A program made the position numbers and the translations under genes. Positions 17,158-25,401 of a stretch of 64,000 nt of DNA are shown here, in pieces. Source of the DNA: SIRX01 sp965214475 (GTDB lineage Bacteria; Actinomycetota; Rubrobacteria; Rubrobacterales; Rubrobacteraceae); NCBI GenBank assembly GCA_965214475.1, contig OZ243953.1, forward strand, positions 2,914,001 through 2,978,000, read 5' to 3'. The notes under the pieces were generated by a model. It searched no databases. It was not told where the DNA came from and was given only the letters and a program-made list of their open reading frames with translations. The first letter of the stretch is position 1, and each line of letters begins with the position of its first letter.

Positions 17158-17789
17158 AGGCCGTGCCCATCACGATCGTTTGAAGACTCTCCGCTCTCTC
17201 CGCTAAGGAGTATGAGCAGAGACGCCCGGCCCCGCGAGACCCAGCCTTTGGCCGTACCCTCGGGAACCTCCAGAATTTGGGAGATCTCCTTGTAGCCCAA
17301 ACCTTCCATGTGGCGCAGCACGAGCGCCGCCCGATGATCCGGCCGGAGTTGTTGCAGGTTGGCAAGGAGCTCGTCTTTGCGCTCTCGGCTGAGGGTGGTG
17401 GACTCCGGGTCGTGCTCGCCGCCGGAGGGTTCGGGCAAGAATGGCAGCTCCTCACGTAGCTCCTTCATCTCGCGACGAAGTTCCTTCTCTCTGGCGTTCA
17501 AGCAAGTGTTTACCGTTATCCTGTATAGCCACGTAGTGAATGAACTATCACCTCTGAACTCCTTTATGCTCTTCCAAACCCGGATCCAAACTTCCTGGCT
17601 GGCGTCCTGGGCCTCGGAATCGCCTAACATTCGCAACGCTACCCGGTATACGAGACCCGAGTTCTCCCGAACCAATTGCGAAAAAGCGCCTACCTCTCCG
17701 TAAGAGGCGCGATGGACGAGATTCCCGTTTCTCGAACTCAAGCCGAGGCTACCCAGAGGGTCGGAGACGATAACTGTAGTAGCTAACAA
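17154..17789 (-). CDS. ECF-type RNA polymerase sigma factor
   Basis: About 211 residues with sigma region 2 (YRVALRMLGDSEAQDASQEVW and FTTWLYRITVNTCLN) and region 4 (LQQLRPDHRAALVLRH, GLGYKEISQILEVPEGTAKGW, a helix-turn-helix). Such factors redirect RNA polymerase to a small regulon, often envelope stress. The open frame begins at TTG 17789 just after an in-frame TGA and has no clear ribosome binding site, so the true start may be further in. The gene lies upstream of and overlaps the putative anti-sigma gene, and it is divergent from a STAS-domain gene across a region with a 30-bp palindrome. Confidence 0.88.
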   Translation of the reverse strand: MLATTVIVSDPLGSLGLSSRNGNLVHRASYGEVGAFSQLVRENSGLVYRVALRMLGDSEAQDASQEVWIRVWKSIKEFRGDSSFTTWLYRITVNTCLNAREKELRREMKELREELPFLPEPSGGEHDPESTTLSRERKDELLANLQQLRPDHRAALVLRHMEGLGYKEISQILEVPEGTAKGWVSRGRASLLILLSGESGESSNDRDGHGL

Positions 17790-17837
17790 CCATGAATCTG
17801 TTCAAGATAGCAGAAGACCCGCGAGAGTTACACTGCG

Positions 17838-17853
17838 CCGCTAGCACCGCTAG
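17838..17853. repeat. Direct repeat in the sigma/STAS divergent region
   Basis: CCGCTAG occurs at 17838-17844 and again at 17847-17853, 9 bp apart. It lies between the sigma gene and the 30-bp palindrome and could be a regulator half-site pair; there is no direct proof. Confidence 0.35.
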
Positions 17854-17857
17854 GCAC

Positions 17858-17887
17858 GGTATATCTGAAAAATTTTTCAGATATACC
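17858..17887. promoter_or_regulatory. 30-bp perfect palindrome between divergent sigma and STAS genes
   Basis: The half-site GGTATATCTGAAAAA is followed immediately by its exact reverse complement, with no spacer. The site is 68 nt from the sigma start and 90 nt from the STAS start, so it can serve both promoters. The AT-rich centre and absence of a loop suggest a DNA-level operator for a dimeric protein rather than a terminator. Confidence 0.7.
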
Positions 17888-17977
17888 CCCTGCGACTGTA
17901 ACGGAATCGCAACCACGCCAGTCTTACAAGGTAAGTAGTTCGATAAAAGAACCACTATTCTTGAGTAAGGGGAGATC

Positions 17978-18319
17978 TTGCACGGTATAGAAGTACAGCA
18001 CTCTCGTGACGGAAGCGTAAAGATCGAACTGCACGGGGAGTTCGACCTCGCCTGCATAGAAGAACTGCGTGAAACCCTGAGCAACGTGGCGAGCCTCCGC
18101 CGACCGACCACCATCGACCTCTCCGGCGTCGCCTTTATAGATATACAGTCTACCCGTGAGCTTGCCGTACGCTCCCAACTTTACGCCCACCACGTAACCC
18201 TCCAAGACCCCTCCTGGCAGGTGAAGCGTAGCGTAGAAGCCTGTAAACTAGAAGGTTGGATCCGCTTCGAGTACCGGGGTGAGCGCCCCAACCTTCCGTC
18301 CCTGGAGAAAGTAAGCTAG
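17978..18319 (+). CDS. STAS-domain protein (anti-anti-sigma-like)
   Basis: A 113-residue single STAS domain. KIELHGEFDLACIEELRETL is strand 1 and helix 1, and TTIDLSGVAFIDIQSTRELA is the phosphorylation region; S58 in DIQST stands where SpoIIAA-type proteins have the phosphorylatable serine, though the usual DSSG is changed. STAS proteins of this kind bind anti-sigma kinases in partner-switching, but no RsbW-like kinase is nearby. TTG at 17978 has AAGGGGAG upstream. It is divergent from the ECF sigma gene, and the SpoIIE phosphatase at 62 kb could in principle act on such a protein. Confidence 0.8.
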   Translation: MHGIEVQHSRDGSVKIELHGEFDLACIEELRETLSNVASLRRPTTIDLSGVAFIDIQSTRELAVRSQLYAHHVTLQDPSWQVKRSVEACKLEGWIRFEYRGERPNLPSLEKVS

Positions 18320-18470
18320 CTCGACTTCCCGTTTTCTTCGGCACGCGCAGCAAAGTCAAGCTCCGTGTACTGGCGTTGAGGTTCCGTACGGTTTATGATG
18401 CAAGCTGTATTCTCGGGCTCCGGGTACGGACTGCGGGAACGTTCTGGCAGCACGACGTTTGGGAGGAACC

Positions 18471-19142
18471 GTGGTTCTCGGTAGGCAAGCATTTGGAATC
18501 TTTGGTCTGGCGATTGGAGTGGCTCTCCTCTCACTGGTATTGTTGGCAGTGCCAGCATGGGCTCAATCGACGACTACACTCACCGTTGAGAAGACTGGTG
18601 ATCCCAACACCGTCGAAGAAGGTGACACCGTTACCTACGAAATAGTCGTAACCAACACTGGTAGTAATGTCGCTGAAAACGTCGAACTCGTTGACGACCT
18701 ACCGAATGCGGTTGATCTCATCTCGGCGGATTCCGATGACTTCACCTGCGCGGAAGAGCCCACAGACGACTCTGCCAACGAAGTCACTTGCACCCTCGAA
18801 AGTCTTGGTGACACAGCTACAGCTACCGTTACCATAGTCGCTGAGGCAGCAGGAAACGGCACGTTTACCAACAGAGCCACCGCTAACAGCGCTGACGCCG
18901 ATCCTGATTCCGATACCGCTGACACTGTAGTCGGGGACGATGACAATGGAGCTGGTGGAGACCAGTACGATGATAACGGGGATAACGGTGACCAGAATGA
19001 CGCTGATGACGATAGGGACAACATCATAAACGTACCCGATAAGGACCTCCCCAAGACTGGTGGGCCGCCGCTGCTCGGTATATTGTTTGCTGTAGTGGCC
19101 GGTGCGGGCCTGCTCACCGCCGTGGTTCGGCGCAGGTACTAG
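18471..19142 (+). CDS. DUF11-domain surface protein with LPKTGG sorting signal
   Basis: About 223 residues. N-terminal signal peptide (hydrophobic GLAIGVALLSLVLLAVPAWAQ), one DUF11-type beta-sandwich (TLTVEKTGDPNTVEEGDTVTYE, followed by the VTNTG block), a very acidic Asp/Asn/Gly-rich stalk (about 145-185), then LPKTGG, a hydrophobic segment and the positive tail RRRY. This is a complete cell-wall sorting signal, so the protein is expected to be covalently anchored by sortase. GTG at 18471 is chosen for the GGGAGGA site 3 nt upstream; a TTG at 18459 lies before that site. Two sortase genes follow directly, making it their likely substrate. Confidence 0.88.
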   Translation: MVLGRQAFGIFGLAIGVALLSLVLLAVPAWAQSTTTLTVEKTGDPNTVEEGDTVTYEIVVTNTGSNVAENVELVDDLPNAVDLISADSDDFTCAEEPTDDSANEVTCTLESLGDTATATVTIVAEAAGNGTFTNRATANSADADPDSDTADTVVGDDDNGAGGDQYDDNGDNGDQNDADDDRDNIINVPDKDLPKTGGPPLLGILFAVVAGAGLLTAVVRRRY

Positions 19143-19193
19143 GGAATATCCTGGCTCTGGAACGGTCCGCTGGTTCAGGGGTGTAGCGTTTAG

Positions 19194-20024
19194 ATGCTTT
19201 TAAGGATCGGTGTGATCTCGATGTCTTTCTCGCTTCTGCTGGCGCTCGCCGTGGCGGCGGTGTTCCTGCTGCGGGGACCGGAAGAGAGGACCACAGCAGA
19301 CCCCGTCGCCTCGAAGTCCGAAACAGCCGAACCACAAAAGTCCGTGACCCGCGAGATACCCAGCCGGGAGAGTGCGGATCTCCCCGAAAAGCCTGAACCG
19401 GAGCCCGAACAAAGCCCGCCGCCCGAACCGGAAGCCGCGCCCCGGCCAGAACCGGAGCTTGCCCCGCAGCCAGAACCCGAACCAGTGCCGCAACCGGAGT
19501 CCGAAACTGGATCTCAAGGCTCTCTGCCGGCAGCCGAGGAAGACTGGCCGACGCCTGAGAGCAGCGAAGTAGAGGCCGCCAGTAAGCCCCGCCGCTACAA
19601 TTGGGTGCCGGGTGCGATAATGGCCCTCACGGTGGACGAAATGGGAATCCGTAACGCGCCGGTCATGGGAGACGATAGCCAGCAGTCTCTCGACAAAGGC
19701 ATCGTTCACGTGCCGGAGACCTCCCTGCCGTGGACGCGGGCTCCGCAGAGGAATGTGTATCTGGCGGCCCACGTGCTCGGCTGGCCGGGAACCGGGAGTC
19801 GTCTAATCTTCCATAACCTCGACCAACTTGGCAACGGTGACAAAGTCCTCCTCAAGGACCGCCGAGGCAACCGCTACCGCTACAAAGTCACCGAGAAACT
19901 CGTGGTAGACCCGGAAGACCGCTGGGTTATGGGCCAGGTACGCGACCGCGACATGGTGACGCTTCAGACCTGCATCGGACCAAACTTCAGCAAACGCCTC
20001 ATAATCCGGGCTGACCGCGTATGA
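19194..20024 (+). CDS. Sortase with proline-rich stalk (first of a pair)
   Basis: A 276-residue membrane-anchored transpeptidase. A single N-terminal membrane helix (about 4-27) is followed by a roughly 100-residue acidic Pro/Glu-rich linker with repeated PEPE units, then the catalytic beta-barrel from about 135. Catalytic residues are H193 (AAHVLGWPG), C260 (LQTCIGPNF) and R268 (SKRLIIR). It cleaves sorting signals and joins the protein to the wall. The fold is closest to class E/F-type actinobacterial sortases, but the class cannot be fixed by eye. It overlaps the next sortase gene by 4 nt and lies 51 nt after the LPKTGG protein gene. Confidence 0.92.
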   Translation: MLLRIGVISMSFSLLLALAVAAVFLLRGPEERTTADPVASKSETAEPQKSVTREIPSRESADLPEKPEPEPEQSPPPEPEAAPRPEPELAPQPEPEPVPQPESETGSQGSLPAAEEDWPTPESSEVEAASKPRRYNWVPGAIMALTVDEMGIRNAPVMGDDSQQSLDKGIVHVPETSLPWTRAPQRNVYLAAHVLGWPGTGSRLIFHNLDQLGNGDKVLLKDRRGNRYRYKVTEKLVVDPEDRWVMGQVRDRDMVTLQTCIGPNFSKRLIIRADRV

Positions 20025-21013
20025 GGCGTGCCGACCAACCACTGTTGCTCAGGCTCAGCATTTTAGTCGCGGCGCTCTCTCTGGCGATGGTAGTCACGGT
20101 CACGGTAGCAACCCCCCTGCACAGCGAACCGGGAGAGGCCATCGCTGTCAAAGAGGCCAGTTTTGCGGAACCGATGGCTGTAGAGCGCCCCGTTGCTACA
20201 GCGACGGGCTTCGAGAACTCCGAGCGGCCGAACATCCGGCCCGAGCCCGCCGTCTCCCCCGAGACCCGTGCCCTCAAACTGAAAATATCGCAACAACAGA
20301 AAGCGGAACGGCAAGAGGCGGAACGGCAAGAGGCGGAACGGCGAGAGGCGGCACAACAAGAGGCGGCGCGAGAGGAAGCGGAACGGCGAGAAGCACAGCG
20401 ACAAGAAGCGGCGCGACGAGAGGCCCAACAGCAAGCGGAACGGGAAAAGGCAAAAGCTGAAGCAGAGAAGGCCGCACGGGCCGCCGCTACCCGGAATGCT
20501 GCCGGGAAAGTACAGCCGCTTCCGGCTGGGGTCTCGGAAAGAACGCGGGCTCGACCGGCTTTTGCGAAGAACAAGCCCGGGGCGCTGCGCCTGGCACCGC
20601 AAGGGGGCAAGATGGCACTCACCATAGACAGGATCGGGCTTCGTAACAGCCCAATAGAGACCTCAGACGAACAGCGAGTCTTGGACCGCGGCCTGATGCA
20701 CCTGCCACAAACCTCCCGACCCTGGGAGCGGGGCAGGGCCCGAAACGTCTATTTGGTCGGCCACCGGATGGGCTGGCCCGGTACGAGGAGTTGGAAGATC
20801 TTCTACCGCCTCGACGAGCTACAGAGTGGCGACCAACTGGTCCTCACAGCCGGCGACAAGACCTACCGTTACAAAGTCACCGAGAAATTAGTAGTAACGC
20901 CCTGGGACGTGTGGATCACCGATTCGGTCAAAGGCCGCGACCTCCTAACCCTACAGACCTGCACCGGCCCAAACTTCAGCCAGCGCCTTATAATCCGCGC
21001 CGACCGCGTCTAG
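20021..21013 (+). CDS. Sortase with charged coiled-coil stalk (second of a pair)
   Basis: A 330-residue sortase. It has an N-terminal membrane helix (about 10-35), then a long Glu/Arg/Gln/Ala repeat region (about 90-150, repeating QEAER units) that should form a continuous helix or coiled coil, then a catalytic domain with H248 (VGHRMGWPG), C314 (LQTCTGPNF) and R322. The catalytic domain is clearly paralogous to the upstream sortase (shared YRYKVTEKLVV and RLIIRADRV), so the pair came from duplication while the stalks diverged completely. The stop/start overlap ATGA indicates coupled translation. Confidence 0.92.
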   Translation: MRRADQPLLLRLSILVAALSLAMVVTVTVATPLHSEPGEAIAVKEASFAEPMAVERPVATATGFENSERPNIRPEPAVSPETRALKLKISQQQKAERQEAERQEAERREAAQQEAAREEAERREAQRQEAARREAQQQAEREKAKAEAEKAARAAATRNAAGKVQPLPAGVSERTRARPAFAKNKPGALRLAPQGGKMALTIDRIGLRNSPIETSDEQRVLDRGLMHLPQTSRPWERGRARNVYLVGHRMGWPGTRSWKIFYRLDELQSGDQLVLTAGDKTYRYKVTEKLVVTPWDVWITDSVKGRDLLTLQTCTGPNFSQRLIIRADRV

Positions 21014-21073
21014 CCACTTTTGACAGGAGCCCGGTTGCTGGCGTAGTCTTCCGGGTGTCCGTAGGAACCAGGG

Positions 21074-23194
21074 GTGAATCCAGAGAAGGGAGTTCTCTTG
21101 ACGCAGGCTGAACGTTCCCAAAGAGACGAAGAAGCATTCGATGAACCGTATATCCCGGCTTCCACGTCTCTACCGGAGATCACTTTCAAAGCCGTCGTGT
21201 TGGCCATCTTACTGACTATAGTTTTGGCGGGCGCCAACGCCTACTTGGGACTAAAGGTCGGCCTGACCGTCTCGGCCTCGATACCGGCGGCGGTTATCTC
21301 GATGGCGGTGCTGCGCTTTTTCCGGGAGTCGAACATCCTGGAGAATAACATCATTCAGACTGCGGCCTCCGCCGGTGAGGCGCTGGCGGCCGGGGTTATC
21401 TTCACGATTCCAGCTTTGGTCATACTCCGCTACTGGCAAAATTTCCAGTGGCTGCCCGTGGCGGCGATAGCCATTACCGGCGGTATTCTGGGCGTCATGT
21501 TTACCATACCGCTGCGGCGGGCCCTGATCTTGCAAACGCGCCTGAAGTTCCCCGAAGGCGTGGCAACCGGAGAGGTCCTCAAAGCCGGTACCGAGGGCGG
21601 CCAAGGAGCAAAGAGTATCGCCGTGGCCGGCGCAGCCGGTGCCGTCTTCAAGCTCTGTCAGACGGGCTTCGGGGTCGCGGCCTCTACGGTGTCCGGGGCG
21701 GTAGCGGCCGGCGGAGCTATCTTCGCGGTCGGTAGCGGGCTCGGGGTGGCGTTGCTGGGCGTCGGTTACATCGTCGGGCTGAACATCGCCGTTCTGGTTT
21801 TTATGGGTGGTGCGATCTCCTGGTTTTTGGGCATCCCGATCTACACGGCCCTTGCGGGTCCGGGCCAGATCGAGAGCATCACGCAAGGGGCCGAAGGCTA
21901 CGAGGCGGCCTTGGCGGTCTGGAGCAGCCAAATCCGATATCTCGGCGTCGGGGCGATGGCCGCCGGCGGGGTGTGGGCGCTCGTCTCGCTGGCAGGGCCT
22001 GTAAGGGACGGCGTGCGATCCTCGATGGAGGCTATGCGCCGGGCCCGGAGCGGTGAGGGTGAAGGCCTAGAGCGCACCGAGCAAGACACGCCCATCAACT
22101 TCGTGATCTTCGGGGCGCTCGCGATGGCGGTGCCGATCTTCGTGGTCTTCTTCTTTGTTCTGGACCGTAACGCTCTGGACATCACGGGCGGGCTGTTCTT
22201 GGCTACTATCCTCTTCGGCGTCACTTTCGCCTTTATCGCCGGCTTTTTGTTCTCTTCGGTTGCGGCTTACATGGCCGGGCTCGTGGGCTCGTCGAACAAT
22301 CCGGTCTCCGGCGTCACCATCGCGACTATTCTGGCTACCTCGCTCATTCTGCTGGTGTTGTTGGGGACGCAGATAGACTTCGGCGTGGACGCTGGGAAGG
22401 CTACGGCGGCCGCGGCGACGGCCATCATGGTCGGTGGCGTGGTGTGCTGCGCGGCGGCTATTGGCGGCGATAATATGCAGGACCTCAAAGCCGGTCATAT
22501 AGTCGGGGCGACGCCGTACAAGCAGCAGATCATGCAGGTCATAGGCGTGGTCGTGGCGGCCCTCGCCATAGCCCCGATCCTGTCGGTGTTGTTTCAGGCT
22601 TACGGCCTGGGCGGCGTATTTCCGCGAGAAGGTATGGACCCGTCAGAGGCGCTGGCGGCTCCCCAGGCGACGCTGATGGCCTCCGTCTCTGAAGGAGTGT
22701 TCGCCGGCGGATTGCCGTGGGGGATGTTCGGGATCGGCTGCGGTCTCGCCGTGGCGATTATCGCTGCTGACCGCGTGCTGGAGTCCCGCGGCGCGGAGTT
22801 CCGCATGCCGGTTTTGGCCGTCGCTGTGGGCCTGTACTTGCCCATAGAGCTTTCGGTCCCGATCCTGGCCGGTGGATTGGTCGCGTTCCTTGCGAGCTGG
22901 TCTCTTAGCCGGCGCCGGGCGGAGCTCGGAGACGACTTTGATGAAGTCAACGTTCGCGCCTCACGCAGCGGCCTGCTGTTCGCCTCCGGCCTCATCACCG
23001 GCGAAGCCCTGATGGGCATTTTGCTCGCCATCCCATTCGCCATCGCCCAGACGACCGACGTGTTCACCGTGGCCCCCGAGACGCTCGGCCTCGGTGAAGG
23101 AGCGTTCGGACTTCTGGTGAACGTGATCGGGGTCGCGGCGTTCGCGTTCTTCGCCCTCTGGTTGTACCGGGTCGCCAGTGGCGAACGGAGGTAA
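21074..23194 (+). CDS. OPT-family oligopeptide transporter
   Basis: About 706 residues with roughly 15-16 hydrophobic segments. ITFKAVVLAILLTIVLAGANAYLGLKVGLTVSASIPAAV is the typical opening of the OPT superfamily (given here only as span 30-70), followed by the NILENNIIQTAASAGEALAAG block and later GSSNNPVSGVTIAT. Members import peptides or metal chelates by proton symport. Either GTG 21074 (AGGGG directly upstream) or TTG 21098 (GAAGGGAG upstream) could be the start. It follows the sortases by 60 nt but is functionally unrelated. Confidence 0.9.
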   Translation: MNPEKGVLLTQAERSQRDEEAFDEPYIPASTSLPEITFKAVVLAILLTIVLAGANAYLGLKVGLTVSASIPAAVISMAVLRFFRESNILENNIIQTAASAGEALAAGVIFTIPALVILRYWQNFQWLPVAAIAITGGILGVMFTIPLRRALILQTRLKFPEGVATGEVLKAGTEGGQGAKSIAVAGAAGAVFKLCQTGFGVAASTVSGAVAAGGAIFAVGSGLGVALLGVGYIVGLNIAVLVFMGGAISWFLGIPIYTALAGPGQIESITQGAEGYEAALAVWSSQIRYLGVGAMAAGGVWALVSLAGPVRDGVRSSMEAMRRARSGEGEGLERTEQDTPINFVIFGALAMAVPIFVVFFFVLDRNALDITGGLFLATILFGVTFAFIAGFLFSSVAAYMAGLVGSSNNPVSGVTIATILATSLILLVLLGTQIDFGVDAGKATAAAATAIMVGGVVCCAAAIGGDNMQDLKAGHIVGATPYKQQIMQVIGVVVAALAIAPILSVLFQAYGLGGVFPREGMDPSEALAAPQATLMASVSEGVFAGGLPWGMFGIGCGLAVAIIAADRVLESRGAEFRMPVLAVAVGLYLPIELSVPILAGGLVAFLASWSLSRRRAELGDDFDEVNVRASRSGLLFASGLITGEALMGILLAIPFAIAQTTDVFTVAPETLGLGEGAFGLLVNVIGVAAFAFFALWLYRVASGERR

Positions 23195-23841
23195 GCCGAG
23201 CGTCCCACCGAAACAAGCCCACAGAACTCGCTTCCGGATCGGGTCGACAGCTGGTTTCGGGGAAGGTGTATTTAGCTTATGAAAGACTTCGAGAGTCCCG
23301 TATATGCCAAAAGCTTGGGACAGAAAAAGACCTGGTATTCTCCGGTAGCGGACGCTTACGACAGAGCAAGGCCACGTTATCCTGAAGGAATCATCGACCG
23401 TGCTGTAGAGTTGGCCGGGCTTCCTACGAACGCCAAAATCCTCGAGATAGGGTGTGGTCCCGGAACTGCAACCACGGCGTTTGCCCGGCGAGGCTTCTCT
23501 ATGGTCGGCCTCGAACCAGGTCCGGAATCTTGTCAACTAGCTCGACAGAACTGTGAGAGGTACCCAGATGTCGAGATTGTGAACACCACTTTCGAAGAGT
23601 GGGAACCAGGGACAAAGAAGTTCGACGCCGTACTTGCGGCCAGTTCTTTCCATTGGGTCTCGTCTGAAGTCGGGTATCCGAAAGCCGCCGGTGTGCTAAA
23701 GGACGGGGGAGCCCTGATCCTGCTCTGGAACACGCCTCCCCAACCGGATCACGAAGTTTATCGGGTACTGAACGAAGTATACGAGGCCCGTGCCCCATCC
23801 CTCGTCGCGCAGCCCGCAGACGAAGAAGCCCGGCTAGAAAG

Positions 23842-23857
23842 CCTCAAGGCCTCAAGG
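23842..23857 (+). repeat. 8-bp tandem duplication causing a frameshift
   Basis: CCTCAAGG at 23842-23849 is repeated exactly at 23850-23857. Deleting one unit restores the methyltransferase reading frame, so this repeat is the frameshift itself. Confidence 0.9.
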
Positions 23858-24120
23858 AACTCGGGCGGGCAGTTGCCGGCTCAGGCTTATTCGAAAACCT
23901 CGTGTTCGAGAAGCTGGTACGCAGGGTTACCTACAGCGTCGACGATTATCTTGCCCTCCTCAGCACCCTGTCACCCTACATAGCACTGGGTCCACAAGAG
24001 CGGAACTTCCTGTTCAAAAGTTTGAGGCAAGCCTTGGAGCGCAACTGCGGTGAGAGTATCCGGACTTCGTATATCTCGGCCCTCCACGTTGCCCGGAAAC
24101 GCAGCCTAGAAAGCGAAAAG

Positions 24121-24144
24121 GCGGCCGGCCCGAAAGCCGACCGC
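24121..24144 (-). terminator. Probable terminator of the aldolase gene
   Basis: GCGGCCGGC pairs with GCCGACCGC (one mismatch) around a 6-nt loop; on the minus strand it is followed by CTTTTCGC. It lies 25 nt beyond the aldolase stop, inside the last codons of the converging methyltransferase pseudogene. Confidence 0.6.
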
Positions 24145-24168
24145 TGAAAGCTAACCGGTTGAGCGACT

Positions 24169-25194
24169 CTAAGCCGCTTCTTCTTCCATGTCCTCGGAAT
24201 AGGAGCCGGAGCGGGCGGCGCCGTTCATCTTGGCCCGGTGGTAGAAGGCCTTCTGGGCTTCGTCCTTCTTGGAGTTATCGCCGCCCCAGATCTCCATCGG
24301 CGGCTCCTGCAGTGCGCGGGCGTACGAGAAGGAGAGCTGCCACGGTAGATCGTCGTACATCTGGTTCATCGCGTTCAAGTGCTGGGTGGCCTGTAGCTGG
24401 CTCTGGCCGCCAGACAGAAAAACGATGCCCGGCACTGCGGCCGGAACGCTCCGCCTGAGGCATTCGATCGTCAACTCGGCGACCTCTTCGACGCCCGCCT
24501 GACGCTCGGCGCCTTTACCGGAGATCACCATGTTCGGCTTGAGCAAAATTCCCGACTCTTCCACGCCGTGCTGATACAGAGCCTCGAAGGTGGTTCTGAA
24601 GGTCTCCAGAGAGACGTCGTAGCAGTCTTCGATAGAGTGGTCGCCGTCTATAAGCACCTCGGGCTCGATGATCGGGACTAGCCCCGCGTTCTGGCAGTAG
24701 GCTGCATACAGCGCCAGGACACGGGCGTTGGCCCCGATGCACGCGGGGGTTGGGATGCCCTCGCCGATGGTGACGACCGCCCGCCACTTGGTAAAGCGGG
24801 CCCCCAACTCCACATACTCTTCCAGACGTTCACCCAACCCATCGAGGCCTTCGGTGTACTTTTCGTTGGGGGAGAGCGGCATCGCCACGGTGCTCATGTC
24901 CACCTTGATGCCGGGGACGATGCCCTGGTTTTCGAGGACCTTCCGCATCAGCGTACCGTCGGAGGATTCCTGACGGATAGTTTCGTCGTAAAGGATGACC
25001 CCGGAGAGAAACTCCCCGATGCCCTCGGTGGTAAAGAGCATCTCCCGGTAGTCCCGGCGGGTATCCTCGGTAGACTCTATTCCGAGCGCCTCGAAACGTT
25101 TGGTGATGGTGCCGGTACTCTCGTCAGCGGCGAGGATTCCCCGCTCCGGAGCCAGCAACTCCTCTACAGTGTTCTCTAGTTTCTCAAGATCCAT
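24169..25194 (-). CDS. fda: Class I fructose-bisphosphate aldolase
   Basis: A 341-residue Schiff-base aldolase that splits fructose 1,6-bisphosphate in glycolysis and makes it in gluconeogenesis. GILAADESTGTITKRFEALG is the family start, IEPEVLIDGDH lies in the barrel, and K219 in GILLKPNMV is the Schiff-base lysine. The C-terminal region has the expected phosphate-binding LSGGQS. The ATG at 25194 has AAGGAG with 5-nt spacing. It is the animal/plant-like class I type rather than the metal-dependent class II enzyme common in bacteria. Transcription is monocistronic. Confidence 0.95.
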   Translation of the reverse strand: MDLEKLENTVEELLAPERGILAADESTGTITKRFEALGIESTEDTRRDYREMLFTTEGIGEFLSGVILYDETIRQESSDGTLMRKVLENQGIVPGIKVDMSTVAMPLSPNEKYTEGLDGLGERLEEYVELGARFTKWRAVVTIGEGIPTPACIGANARVLALYAAYCQNAGLVPIIEPEVLIDGDHSIEDCYDVSLETFRTTFEALYQHGVEESGILLKPNMVISGKGAERQAGVEEVAELTIECLRRSVPAAVPGIVFLSGGQSQLQATQHLNAMNQMYDDLPWQLSFSYARALQEPPMEIWGGDNSKKDEAQKAFYHRAKMNGAARSGSYSEDMEEEAA

Positions 25195-25401
25195 AATTCT
25201 CCTTCCTCGTGTTCCTATCTATGTACAAGGATAACAAAGGCTCCGCGCCTCAGCCGAAAGTAGTTGGCCTCTTACAGCCGGCACGAATTTCGCCGACGCA
25301 TACTTTTCCTCCCAAGACCCTTACCCGGTCTCCGGTCGCACGAATCTGGCGCAGTCTTGTGGTACGTTCTGAGGTAGCGGCCGCGAAGAGAGGTGGAGAC
25401 G

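Larger units (their letters stand above)
23279..24147 (+). pseudogene. Class I SAM-dependent methyltransferase broken by an 8-bp tandem duplication
   Basis: Reading from ATG 23279, residues 1-190 form a SAM methyltransferase: ILEIGCGPGTATTAFARRG is motif I, followed by GLEPG and DAVLAASSFHW. At 23842-23857 CCTCAAGG is present twice in tandem, which shifts the frame to a stop at 23983. Removing one copy gives LESLKELGRAVAGSGLFEN and joins the frame that continues (FEKLVRRVTYSVDDYLALLSTLS) to 24147, for an intact protein of about 286 residues. The truncated 234-residue product lacks the C-terminal third. The cause could be a recent mutation, a reversible slip, or a sequencing error. Confidence 0.88.

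Noticed and set aside
17858..17887. The palindrome as a bidirectional terminator
   Set aside because: It lies between divergent genes rather than convergent ones and has no loop or GC-rich stem.
23902..24147. Separate 81-residue protein
   Set aside because: It is the C-terminal part of the methyltransferase after the 8-bp duplication, not an independent gene.
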